Below are positions 12,663 through 24,600 of a DNA stretch of 64,000 nucleotides, in pieces. The first letter of the stretch is position 1. Each line of letters opens with the position of its first letter. The notes beneath the pieces are model-generated. The model was not told the origin of the DNA. It saw only the letters and a list, made by a program, of their open reading frames with translations, and did no database searches. The DNA is from Patagioenas fasciata (Eukaryota > Chordata > Aves > Columbiformes > Columbidae): positions 4,901,445 through 4,965,444 of the forward strand of contig NC_092541.1 of the NCBI RefSeq assembly GCF_037038585.1, in the 5' to 3' direction. A program made the position numbers and the translations under genes.

Positions 12663-15600
12663 GTCAGCGCCGCCTGCGGGGCTCGGCCTCTGGCGCCGCC
12701 TCCGCGCCGGGGCAGCGCGGGGAGGGAGCGCGCAGTGTCCGCGGGGCAGAGATGGGGAACCCCAGGAGGGAGGTCGCATGGTCACTCCGGGAGGGAGCGC
12801 GCAATGTCCGAGGGGCAGCGACGGGGAAGTCCGGGAGGCAGCGCGGATTCTCCGCGGGTGTTCTGCTGAGAGGAGGCGCGGAGGCTCCGCGGTGTCTCCC
12901 GGCCCTTGGGCAGGTCCTGGCCGGAGCGCAGGGACCCGGTGCCGCCCGGAGGCCGGGGCGGTGCGGGCGGTCCCGGCGCGGCCGCGCACCTGCAGCCCCC
13001 GGCGCATCCCCGCAGCCTTCGGGCCGCGCTGCCACCGCGGGGGCGGCCCCGGGCGCTGCGGCCGGCGGGGATTTGTGGGGGAGAAGGGTGGGAGGAGGGG
13101 GCGAGGTGCTGGTGTCGACAGGAGAACCCACCGTACTCCCGGACACCCCGGAGAAAAGGGACGGGAAAGGATCAACTTGTGCGAGAGGGGAACGGAGAAA
13201 CGGGGTGGAAGATGCTGCTAGCTGGGAGCAATAGGGAGAAAACCCGGCTTTCTGATCCTCCTTGAGTTGTGCTCTGTTTCTGTTCAGGGTGTCACTTCAG
13301 CCCCGGACAGTTGCCGGCTTTGATACCTCTCTCCAGGCTGTGTCGGTGGGAGGAGGGGGCTGGCAGAGGTCTGGGTGACATGCGGGTGCTGTGGGGCTCC
13401 ATGGGGTGACAGGGGCACAAAGCCAGCCCGGGGACAGAGGGTGCGCTTGGGCACAGAGGGGCAGAGCTGATGCTTCAGCCTGGGATACTGCGCAGGATCC
13501 CGTGGGTGCGATTGCCTTGGGTGTGTGTCCTCCCCTCGCGTTTTTGTTTTCTTGGGTTAAAAGCAAAAGTGGATTTTTAAGAGGTTGAGTCAACGCAGAA
13601 TTTGCCGTGGGGAAATGTTTTGGTTTGTTTTCCGAGTAAGCTGCTCTTCAGGCAGGTTTTCAGACTCCCTCATGGTAACCAGAGCTGTTTGTGCATATAT
13701 CACAGTGAGTGTAGGAGAGACACAGACATTAATACATCCAGACACTGCTGTGAGGGATCGTAATGGTCAGGACAGAGCTGTAATGGTGAGGCTTGTGAAG
13801 GGTCTTGGTCCCTCTCTATTGATCCTCTCATTGCATACACTTCTTCCTACACCTGCTTGCAAGTGTCTGCTTGTAGGACAATGATTGGTATTTCATTTCT
13901 GTTGGAAAACTTCCTTAAAACAGCTGGATTTTAAGTTTATTGGTTTTATCATTTAGCCTAACTCATATCTAAGCACTCGCTGACGGGGAGGACTCTATCT
14001 TTCTTGGTTATTCATGGTGTGTATTTACACCTACTCCCTGAAGGAGCTGGGTTGCAGCAAGTATTTGGTTTTTCAGCTACAGGGACACGTGTGCATGGTT
14101 GTAGTCAGAGGAAGTCAATGTGTTTGTGCTCCCCTTTCAGATAACTCACACAAAACAGTAATTATCGCTCAAACTGGACTCTGTTGTTAAAGCAACCTGA
14201 ATGATTCTTCGTTTTGTGACAATGATCTGTTTGGTATAAGTCGCTTTCTGGGCACACGAAATCTGGATGCGCTGCCTTTTGACGATGCATAGCTTAGGAT
14301 CTCAGGCTGTAGTTTCACTTTTTAAGGTGTTTTTCCTCGAGCGGTTTGACGCAGGCGTGTCCTGCGTATTCTCACCTCATCATTTAAAAGTCACGAGAAG
14401 GAATACAAGAAGGAAACTGAAGTCTAACAACTCAGTGTTTGTTTGTGGTTAATAATGCAATACATTCATGCTTTCAAATACAATTTAGAGTTGATCGACT
14501 AGAGAGGAACTTGAGTATTTTAGAAGTCCCTATGTGAATGTTTGATATGGCTCAGTTTGGGAGAAAAACAATCTCACATCCAAATTACTACTGGATTGTA
14601 GGGAACCTTAGACCCTGGTTCAGTGGTTTACATCTAAGTTTTGCCAAATAGGAGAGTCCTAAGCAGACGAGGCAGATTTTTGCTTTCCAAACACTTAATT
14701 GAGAAAACCTTGCAAAGATGTAATAAAAAATGAAAGAGGCTTTTGGGTGGCTATCTTCAGACAGAGGACATGAGCCCTTTCTGTTGTGCACGGTGGATTT
14801 GGCAGAAGTGAAGTATTGCTGGTTGACAGTGGTGAAATATACAGCAAGTTTGATTCCGTCAGGACAAGAAATGTACACAGCAGTCCCACAAAAATAGTCT
14901 AAGGGCCTGGGAAAGAAGAAGATCTCTTACAAATGTACAAAGTGAAGTCTTGCCAGAGCGAACACAACCTTGCAATGGAGAAATAATGGCAGCTGTGGGC
15001 AGATCTCGGAGGGTCATGTTCTCAGTATCTGGGGTTGTTTGGCTGTCTGGTGTCAGTGCATTGGCCACACTTGAACAGACCTTGAGCTGCCTGTACTGGG
15101 TTCAGATAAGTGTAAATTATAGTCTGCTTTTAAGAGGAGGAGGAAAAAATAATCTCTGTATGACATGTGGTCCGGCTGTTGTTCAGGTTACGTTGGGCTT
15201 GCCTGGGTCGTTAGATGCAGGAATCCAGGAGTGGCCATCTCCCTCGCATACAGACAGCGCACACCTCTGAAGTTCCTTCTTGCTTCTTTTGTTTTCACTC
15301 TACTACAAACTCCGCCGTGCCACAGCCTCCTGGAAGGGGTTCCCTCCTCGTCTAGGCCATGCTGCTGCTTTCAGATGTACAACTCCTTGGGTGGGTGGGA
15401 GTCTCTCTAGCCTTCACTAAAAGGTCTCAGCCTCCTGTTGCCCTTTTAGGGGCTGCGTTTCACAAAGTGAGTAGTTTTGGAGTTGCTGGAAGGCAAAGAG
15501 CTCCTCACAGAGCCTCAGAAGGCAGCAGTTGCACTCCTCCTGTAATACAATTAGGTCAGGGCAGAATTCAGAAGAGACCCACCTCAGGTAGGATGTTGTG

Positions 15601-18600
15601 GAGTAGGCAGAAGTAACGAACTTGTTCAAAGTCTTCTCCTGGGGAGACCTCCAGAGAGCAGGCTGCAACACGTCCCGTTCATGGGCCACTTCGGCCTGTG
15701 CTCTGTGGGCAGCAGCATCTGCTGGGGTGTTTCTGTATAACTCAGCCTGAAATACCTGTGGTAGGTACAGAGGCGCCAGGCGTCCTGGAATCTCGCATGG
15801 TGTGCTGTCTTGATTTGCAGCTCCCCTTAACTCGGCCTACGTGTGTCCTCTGTACTTACCCTTAGTTTCGCTCCCATCAAAGTCTGTGTCACAACTGTTG
15901 CTTATTTCATGATGGAAGAATTATTTGGGGGCCCTTAGAGAGAAAAAACAACATGTGACTTCAAGGTCTATTGGAAATAGCACAGAATGTCAAATGACAT
16001 CTTAATGTAGATATGAGTACCCATATCTTTCTAGAGATCATAGAATCACAGATTTGTAGAATGCCAGGTTGGAAGGATCATCTGGTCAGCTTTGGTTTTC
16101 ATCTGGTTAGCACAGTTACCCACATTCCTATGTTTTCTTTGGTAATTGTTGCAGCCTCTCCTCTGGTGAATTGAATGGACCAGACCTACTACAAACAGGG
16201 ACTCTGCTGCCCAGTTCTGAGAGCTCCTGGAAAGATTTCTGAAGATGTTTCTTTTCCTGTTCAGTTGATAAATTAAATGCTTGCTTACTTACAGGCTGCA
16301 TAATAATTCCTCAAAGTACTCTATATCAGGAGGGTTTGTTACAGCATTTTTATTTGCATTGTCAGTCACACAGAATACTGGGATAGTTTAAGAGTGTATT
16401 AGCAGAAAGGGTGCAGAAATGGAGAGGGAAGCCAGGTTTCAGCTGAAACTTGAAGAGGTGTAGTCCGTAGATAGAGTCTGTAGTGACTACAGAGTTGATG
16501 TGGGACTACAGATACAGGGCTTTTCATGGATTCTCTTTGATGATCTTCAGCTCCCATTTAGACCATGTCATTTAGTCAAGGCTGCTGCTGGACATCCATT
16601 TGTCCAGGGACAAATATTGAGGATTAAGTAGTGTTTCTTCACTATTAAACTTATTAAAACTCTGTTCCATGGAGGTGCCAGGGAGAGAGGAAAGCTGAGG
16701 GGGTCATTGTGAACCATAGTGGCCTTGATTTGATCTTCAGCTCCCATATTTTCTAAAACATCTTCCCACTGGGTGTTGAGTGTTTCATGTAGGGAATGCT
16801 CCAGGGAATGTGGCCAGTCCAGGGTTAGACTGAAAACCTGACCTCCCACACAGTGATTGACCGAAGTGCTGGCCTGGGCTGGACGGTCAGAAGTGGGGAC
16901 CACACTGCCCCCAAAATCATGGAGATATTTCATATGATTGAGTTGAGAGGTGGAAGGGTTTAAACCAAGTGTGTCCAGACCGTGGGAGCCCAGAGCAGAT
17001 CCGAATGACCCGAGTCGATCAGTGCATAGGCACTAATTGCAACAATTCCCAGCTAAATCCTCACACCAAGTCGCACACACCTCTTATCCCAAAACACCCA
17101 GCTCTTCCGATGTGAGATTTTTATAGGCTGTGGAGAATTCTTTGTAAAAAACCAGTCTGTATCTGGACAGATTGCCTGTTGGTCTTCCCAAACAGGGCTG
17201 GCAGCAAGCAGAAAAGCCCATTTCCAAGGACTCCAACTCAAAATCTTCCTTAAACCTCACTTGAGTTTTTAATTCAAGATCTTTTTCTTTGTGAGGAGCA
17301 GTAAGCTTGACAGGAAACCCAGAGAACAACAGGTATAAAAACACCTGCCAGAGGGTCTGAAATGACAGCTCTGATGGACAAGAGTAAAAAACCTTTGTTC
17401 ATCGCAAGATGCTGCTTTGGAGATTCCTGCCACGTTCTCTGTAGACAGTGGGCGGTACAAAGCATGGGGGACCATCCCATTGACTCATGGCTGCCGCTGG
17501 CCATCTATTTGTCCAGGGACAAATATTGAGGATTAAATAGTGTTTCTTCACTATTAAACTTATTAAAACTCTATTCCATGGAGGTGCCAGGGAGAGAGGA
17601 AAGCTGGGGGGCCATTGTGGACAGTAGGGGCCTTGATGTGGTCTGTCATTGTCCCATATTCTCTTAGCCTTTCCTGGGTGCTTGTTGCAGCTACCTGGGG
17701 GGTGTAGATATTTGTGTGTAGCATGAAAGGCCCATGAAATCAGATATGGAATATTGTTGTGGCTCCCTTTGATTTTTCTCTTTGCTTGGGAGAGACAGAA
17801 AAGGTGCATTTTTAGGGGTTTTTGAGACCTTTCAGATCCAGAGGACGTTGGGCACCGCACAGGAACCGACTCTCATTAAAAGTCTCTTAAGCAGCTGGAA
17901 TGTGGCTGGAAGGAGATTAAAGGAAATAGATGAATTTAGCAAAGTGCTTAGGCAGAAAAGGAGAGAGAAATAAAAGTTTGAGATCATTATTGTTCTTTCA
18001 GATCGCTAGCAGGTGTGCATTAATTCAAAGAGTTGGTTTTTTTTTTACTGTATGATCTGTAGATAATAAACTCTAAATAATCTAAAAATGACGTGAAGTT
18101 TGCCTAACTGCAAATATCTGCATATTTTATATTTAATTTTGTAAGAGTGATCTCTTACCATGATCTTGATCTGACCAAATGTTAGTTTTAGCCTAATAAA
18201 ACACAGTTATTGTTAATATAATCAGAGCCTGCAAACCTCTACTAATAGGGGTAATTTTAGCTGTGTCTGCTATGACCCTGAGAGCGGCCTCTGCTCCCAG
18301 CTGTGCCACCGGTCACCTGCGCACCCTTGGGCCTGGCTTGGGCCTGCATGGCCTAACCGAACTCCTTTAGTTTCTCTGCCTGCTTATCTAAGTTGAAATT
18401 CGGTAGACACTCGTTTCGAGAGCTGTGTCTGCGCACCAATCTTGTGCAATGAATCCCAATCTCTGTAGGAGCTTCCAAGCACGGTGTTGTACTTTTTTCA
18501 TGCTGACATTCACATGTCTTAGGTAATGAGTGCGGGACTTCACATGAGAAAGGCTTGCACAGAAAAGTATAATCCAGGTAGCTTTAGTTGCATGTCTTAG

Positions 18601-21600
18601 ATTAGCCAATTAAGTGCTTATTTTGTTTACCCCTCAATGCAATATTTCCATCCTTCATTTCGAGAGGAAAACCAAGTTACACTGTGTGTTGCAACTTCAG
18701 CAATCCACAAAAAATAATAATGAAAAAGAAGTATTAAGTAAGTTTGTCTGGTCAATCATCAGCTATTTGTGTAGGATGCTGTATTACCTCTGTCAGAATC
18801 TGGGTCCAATTTTTGAAAGTGTTTTTCCCATTAAGCCTTTGCTTTGCATAGTGTAAAAGATTAATTAGACTTGGTATCTTCGCTCTGTGTGTAGTCCCAG
18901 ACTGTTATGCGCTATTCAGATCTCTATGAAAATGGAATCAAATTCCTCAAAGGTTGTTTTCATGGTGCTATCATTATCTTCTTGGAGTTTTCCACAAATA
19001 TTAACATCCAACATCCTTCAGGATCTGGAGAATGGCAATACCTTCCTTTTACACTTACAGAGTTTCAAGCAATAGCTTTTGCACCATGTTTTCCTTCCTG
19101 AGTCAGCACTCTGATGGGAACACTTAGACATCCAGTGGGCTACAGAAGAGCACACGATCTTGACTTTACAGTTGCTACTTAAGGAAACATGTCCAAGGCT
19201 CTGACAAACTTGCGGGAGCCTGATAGCCCTTAGTCAAATTGTGTCTGCTTAAGGTCTGATTTTCTGGCTTTAGCTTCCCCATCCTATGGGTCTTGTTTTG
19301 CTCTTTACCACTAGACTAAACCACTGTTTGTCATGACTTTTCCCTGTGAGAAAGAATTAACGGATTTGAGGCCAATATCCTAGCCCCTTGGGATGAACAT
19401 GTATAATGACAAGAACAAAAAGCCATCAGTCATCTTTGCAACTCTCTGTTTTATCCCCAGTTGAGTTCATACTGTTGGACTCCTTTGGAAAGAGAGCCAA
19501 CAAACCTGTACCCTAGAGCTCTTGCTGTTTCTGAAACCCCCATGGAAAGAAGGGGCTGAGAGCTGATCACATCTTTCATAGGAAGGAAATGGCAAGTCTA
19601 AATAGTCAGGGAAGCTACTACTGCTGTATCAAAAATATCTGACGAGGGATGAATGCTGTTTTAGCTGGGATGGAGGACACTAAAATGCAGATGGAGATGG
19701 CAGGAGGGGAGCTCTCTATGTTCTGAGGTGGGATTTTTGGGAGTTAGGATGCTTGGCAAGGGTGGTAGTTCTGTTGGTATGTGGACAATCAGTAGCTTGG
19801 CATCCAGGAGTTTACTAAAATTACATATGTGGCTTTCCAGCAGTGAGCAATTTCAGTATTTTCATATGAGGCTCTTAAACTCTTCTTTGCAGTGTCCGTT
19901 CCCTTTTTCTTATTTCTCCTCTCTGCACCATGAACTTGGGAAACTTTGTTGCATGGGAGCTCAGATACTGCACAGCAAATGGGGAATAACTTAACCTCAC
20001 ATTGAACTCATTGATGGGTGCGCTCTCCTGGGATGTGAGTGCTGGATTTCCAGGTAGGTACAGCCAGAACATCCCTAAAAAGTCAGACTTTTGCTGACAT
20101 CTAAGGCTTTCCCTCACCATGCTGGAGTTGGCATATCTTGATCTTCTTGAGCGTCAGAGCTTGTGCAGACCATGTACTTATGCACCTGGGGAAATACCAC
20201 TGCCATGAACATGTACATTGGTTTTTAATCACCACAGTGAGTCAGGCAAAGCAGTCAAGTTTGCTCATCCTGTGTTGGTCTCCCTTGGGTCAGTCTCATG
20301 TCCCTCACCACAGTTTCTGCAGCTGTGGCGTGGTGCCAGGGGTGGGGGAACGGTTGGACTTGATGATCTTGAGGGTCTCTTCCAACCGGAATGATTCTAT
20401 GATTCCATGGTTCTGTGAAGATGACAGAGTGTCACTGCGCTGCTGGTGGGGTTGCCAGCATCTAGATAGTCTCTGTGGACACGCTTCAGAGGTTGCTCCT
20501 GATCATGTCCCTCCCTAATCAGCTTTGCTTGTCTGACTCCACACTCAATTTGTGGATAGTCCAGTTTGCTGACTGGCGGAGCAGAACAGAAACCAATTGG
20601 CTCATCTCTTTGTCTGAACTACACATTGGACTACATGCTGGATTTACCAAGAAAACAAGAGGGTTTCGTTGAGGGGAGATGTAGTCTGCAGATGATAATA
20701 TTGGGGCTGAGATGTGCCCAAATGTAAAGGTTTAGGGGGTTTCCATTAATCTGTCTGGTTTTGGTATTTTGGGGGAAGGGTGGGGGCTGACGTGCTCTCT
20801 GATTCTTATCTGTTTGGTAATTAGGAGCGACACTCCTGGTCAGTGTTATGCAAACACATGGCTGTCCCCAGTTTGTTCGTACCCCTTTAATCTTGCGTCA
20901 ATGTAAAATAATTCCTATGTGTTTCCAAGCATCCTAAAGACAATAAGGGAGATAATTTTTTTTCAAGAAAAGTATTGTCTTGCCATGAAAAGTGAAACCA
21001 TTTGTCTCAAAAAAATTGTGAGATTTTTTAGATAAATTTCATATAAGCACATATAAGTGCATTGCTGTTACATTTGGCAATACATTTTTAGTTGACCCTT
21101 CCTTTACTTTTCGAGCAAGAAAATATTTTCCAGCAAAAGTCGCCCTTGCTTTAAAAAGGTGTTCGTTGGTAGTATCTCCCTATTGGTCTTTCCTAACTAT
21201 GTCTAGTGGTTTGGCACCAGTGTACAGAAAACCTGAAATGACGTGGTTAATCAGATTGGACATCAGGAACAATTTCTTCCCCAAAGGGCTGTGGGGCGTT
21301 GGAACAGGCTGCTCAGGGCAGTGCTGGAGTCACCATCCCGGAAGGTGTTCAGAAGATGTATAGATAAGGATCTTAAGGACATGAGTTAGTGCTAGATTTA
21401 TGTTATAGTTGGAGTCAATGACCTTAAGGGTCTCTTCCAACTGGAATGATGCTATGATTCTGTGCTTTACGGAGCTAGGACAGGGTTGTGACATACAACG
21501 ACCTGCAGCACCATTGAGTAAAGCAAATCTCTGTGTGTGATGGTGAGTGTATTGTGAAGGAATCGAAGCTGGAGGGACGCAAACATGTCCTCTTCATGGA

Positions 21601-24600
21601 GTCAAGAAAACCTCCCACCTGAGGCTGCTGGTGACAACACACACATTTTTTCTCTCTCCTCACAGTGTTAGTTTGCTAATTTGCCTTGGTGTGTGGTGGA
21701 GATGGGATACTAGATCTAATCAATCTGTATTGATTAATCTTCTCAGCTGATAAAGCACCCTGAGCAGCGACTTTCTGACCATCTCCCCTCTGATCATATT
21801 TTCTCTCCCACGACTGCCATCTTCCATAACTCTCCACTTTTTCTGCTCTCTTTCAGCTTGACGGGGAAAGAAGCTCTGACCCACTTCCCATCCCTGGGAC
21901 ACTCCACAAGCTCTGCCCAGGGGAAGGTGCACGTGAAGCAGTGTGACTTGCTGAAGCTGTCCCGCAAGCAGAAGAGGCTTTGCCGGCGGGAGCCCGGCTT
22001 GGCGGAGACCCTGCGGGACGCCATCCGCCTGGGGATCATGGAGTGCCAGTACCAGTTCCGCAGCGAGCGCTGGAACTGCAGCCTGGAGGGACGGACCAGC
22101 CTGCTGAAGCGAGGTACAAGGTAGTCTTTTGTTTGCAGTATTGACTCTTGCTTGGTACTGGAGCCCTTGGAAATTGCATCTCAAATTAAGCAAAGTGGGG
22201 CAATAACCAGGGAATGCAAAGATTGTCTGTTTCACCTAAGAATGGGAGCTCTGCGATTTGGGCAGTTTTGTGTCACTCAGCAGTGGTGAGGACCCACCTT
22301 GAATCCTGGGGGCAGTTCTGGGCCCCTCACGCCAAGAAAACCCTTGAGGTGCTGGAGCGAGCGGAGAGAAGGGAACGGAGCTGGTGAGGGGCTGGAGCAC
22401 AAGTGTGATGGGAGCGGCTGAGGGAGCTGGGGGGTTCAGCTGGAGAACAGGAGCTGAGGGGAGACCTTCTGATCTCTGAACTGCCTGAAAGGAGCTTGGA
22501 GCCAGGGGGGGTCGGGCTCTGCTCCCCAGGAACAAGCGCCAGGAGCAGAGGAAACGGCCTCAAGTTGCCCAGGGGAGGTTGAGGTTGGATGTGGGGAACA
22601 ATTTCTTCCCCAAAGGGCTGTGGGGCATTGGAACAGGCTGCCCAGGGCAGTGCTGGAGTCACCATCCCTGGAGGGCTGGACAGACGGACATGAGGTTCTC
22701 AGGACATGGGGCAGTGCCAGGGGTGGGTTATGGGTGGACTTGATGAGCTTGAGGGGCTTTTCCAAACCAAAATGATTCTGTGATTCTATGATTCTAAAAT
22801 ATGCCTTATCTTCATCTTTCCTGCGTGGTTTGTCACACATTGAAAAGTAGAAGGAAGTTCATGCCTTTGACTTGTGGATATTTCTCCAAGAGCAGAGTTT
22901 TCTAGGCTGACCATCTTCCTTTTCTGGCAATCTACGATGAAAAATAAGGGTTAGTGTGTTATGTCAATGGACATTTTAAGAAAAGACGCTTCTTAGCTCT
23001 TTGGATATTTTTGTATGTAAATCCCCATTGTTCTCAGATATAGAATTTAATTCTAATTTACTGTTTGAAACCACTATTTATCATCATTAAGGCATTTCAG
23101 TGGATGTTTGCAAATGTCTCCTAAGACTATTTCACATATATTCGGAGTGTCTGCACAAGTTTGGACAGAGTGGACAGAAGACGCGCTGGCTTCTGTTTCA
23201 CAGAAGGCTTTAGAGGAAGAAAATGGTCTGTAAGTTCTATATTTGAGGTAGGAGGGGGGATAATAAATCCTTCAAATTATAATAATTTGAGAAAAATAGA
23301 ATGAAAACAGACTCTGAAACTATTTCACTATAAAAGTTCCCAGAGCTTGCACATACATGCTGCTGAACATGTCCTCATCCAATGCCTGACTGCCTACTAC
23401 TGATTTTCAGCTCTTCAGTGATGTTTAGTAGCATTTACTGAGTTTTAATCTTTAGTATTATTGAGCTTCAGTCCTTCGACAATGTGTAGTAAGGTAAAGT
23501 CTTAAATAAAAGGGGCTGAATAAACCAATATTAACTTAGATCAGATTAAAATGTTGATTTTAATTAGCATTTGAAGTTTTTTAACATTTCCATTTAAAAT
23601 TTTCAAATTTTACTAAACTAAACATTAAGTTAATATTTTAGTAAACCAGCACATAAAAGATGAGATTTACCTTATTTTAAGACTGCTGTGAATTTTTTAA
23701 CCCACTGTGGAAGAGGCTGTTTGTGATAATTTTGAGTGACTTTCTGACATCTGTACCTTCATCAACCTCAAAGAACTTGAAAATGACAATTGAATAATCC
23801 TCATCTTGAAACAGCTTGAAAACATTTAATTATCTCGTGGTGGCATGCCTCAACATTTCCACGGACTCCCGACTGACAAAATAAAATATCACCTATAATT
23901 TAAAACCTGTTTTGGCAGATGGGGATAACTGTCTGAAAACCTTTATTACACAATCTTAAGGATCAAATGATGATTTAATACACAAAAGTATGCCAGATAC
24001 CTCTCCTATATGAAAGGACAGTTCGCTGGAAGCAATTATTAGTTCTTATTTTCCTCTAAATTGCGAATAGGTTAGTTTCTTCCACAAAGCACATGAACAC
24101 TTTCAGCTGCCACTTTTGATCTGTTTCTCACATATTCCTACTGCTGTTTTGCTGCTGCTGTGGAAATTGTTGGTCAGAGAACGGAGTAGGTCTCTTTCAC
24201 CCAAGTAGTGATGAAGAGTATTTAGAAATTATTAAATCATTCCATATTGCCACAGTCCTGGAGGAACTGTAAAGAAAAACACACGCTTTTAACAGTCTTT
24301 AATGGTCTTAAGAATGCAAGAGGAGAAAAAATATCATGTCCCCACCATTTTTCTCCCTATATTTGCATGCTTCTGGTAAGTTTTTGGAATGCCAGATATA
24401 TTTTCACAGTCTGCACCATTTCTTTTACACTGACACTCCTCTGGATACAACAGGGAATCTCTTTTTGCACAACCTACAATCCTCCTGTGATGACTGCAGT
24501 CACTTACGATGGCTATAACTCTTCACTGATCCATGCAAAACCCTTCTATATTCCTTCTCCACTTGTTTAAAACTCTGTGAATAGAGGTAGATTTAGAACT

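Larger units (their letters stand above)
12290..13110. other. CpG island over the WNT9B promoter and exon 1
   Basis: CpG dinucleotides and G+C jump sharply relative to both flanks, and the island covers the 5'UTR, exon 1 and the start of intron 1. CpG islands of this kind mark promoters of developmental genes in birds and mammals. Long open frames on both strands here (for example 12260-13234 and 12654-13175) arise because GC-rich DNA has few stop codons. They encode low-complexity Ala/Arg/Pro/Gly sequence and are not called as genes. Confidence 0.85.
12663..21856 (+). other. WNT9B intron 1 (9194 bp)
   Basis: It has GT at 12663 and AG at 21855-21856, with a CT-rich tract before the acceptor. 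The 5' end is in the CpG island. Otherwise it contains the repeats listed separately (12720, 16036, 16541, 17471, 20330, 21245). Repeat-free AT-rich tracts at about 13900-14460, 17980-18330 and 20810-21170 are candidate intronic regulatory elements. No additional exon was recognised. Confidence 0.85.

Noticed and set aside
12096..13265. Long overlapping open frames on both strands across the CpG island (up to 324 codons)
   Set aside because: Low-complexity Ala/Pro/Arg/Gly sequence caused by high G+C and few stop codons. Only the short exon 1 segment 12574-12662 fits a known protein and splice donor.
16568..17860. Reverse-strand frames with a shared peptide at two positions, considered as a repeated coding exon
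   Set aside because: The similarity follows from the duplicated DNA module; no splice signals or domain support a gene.
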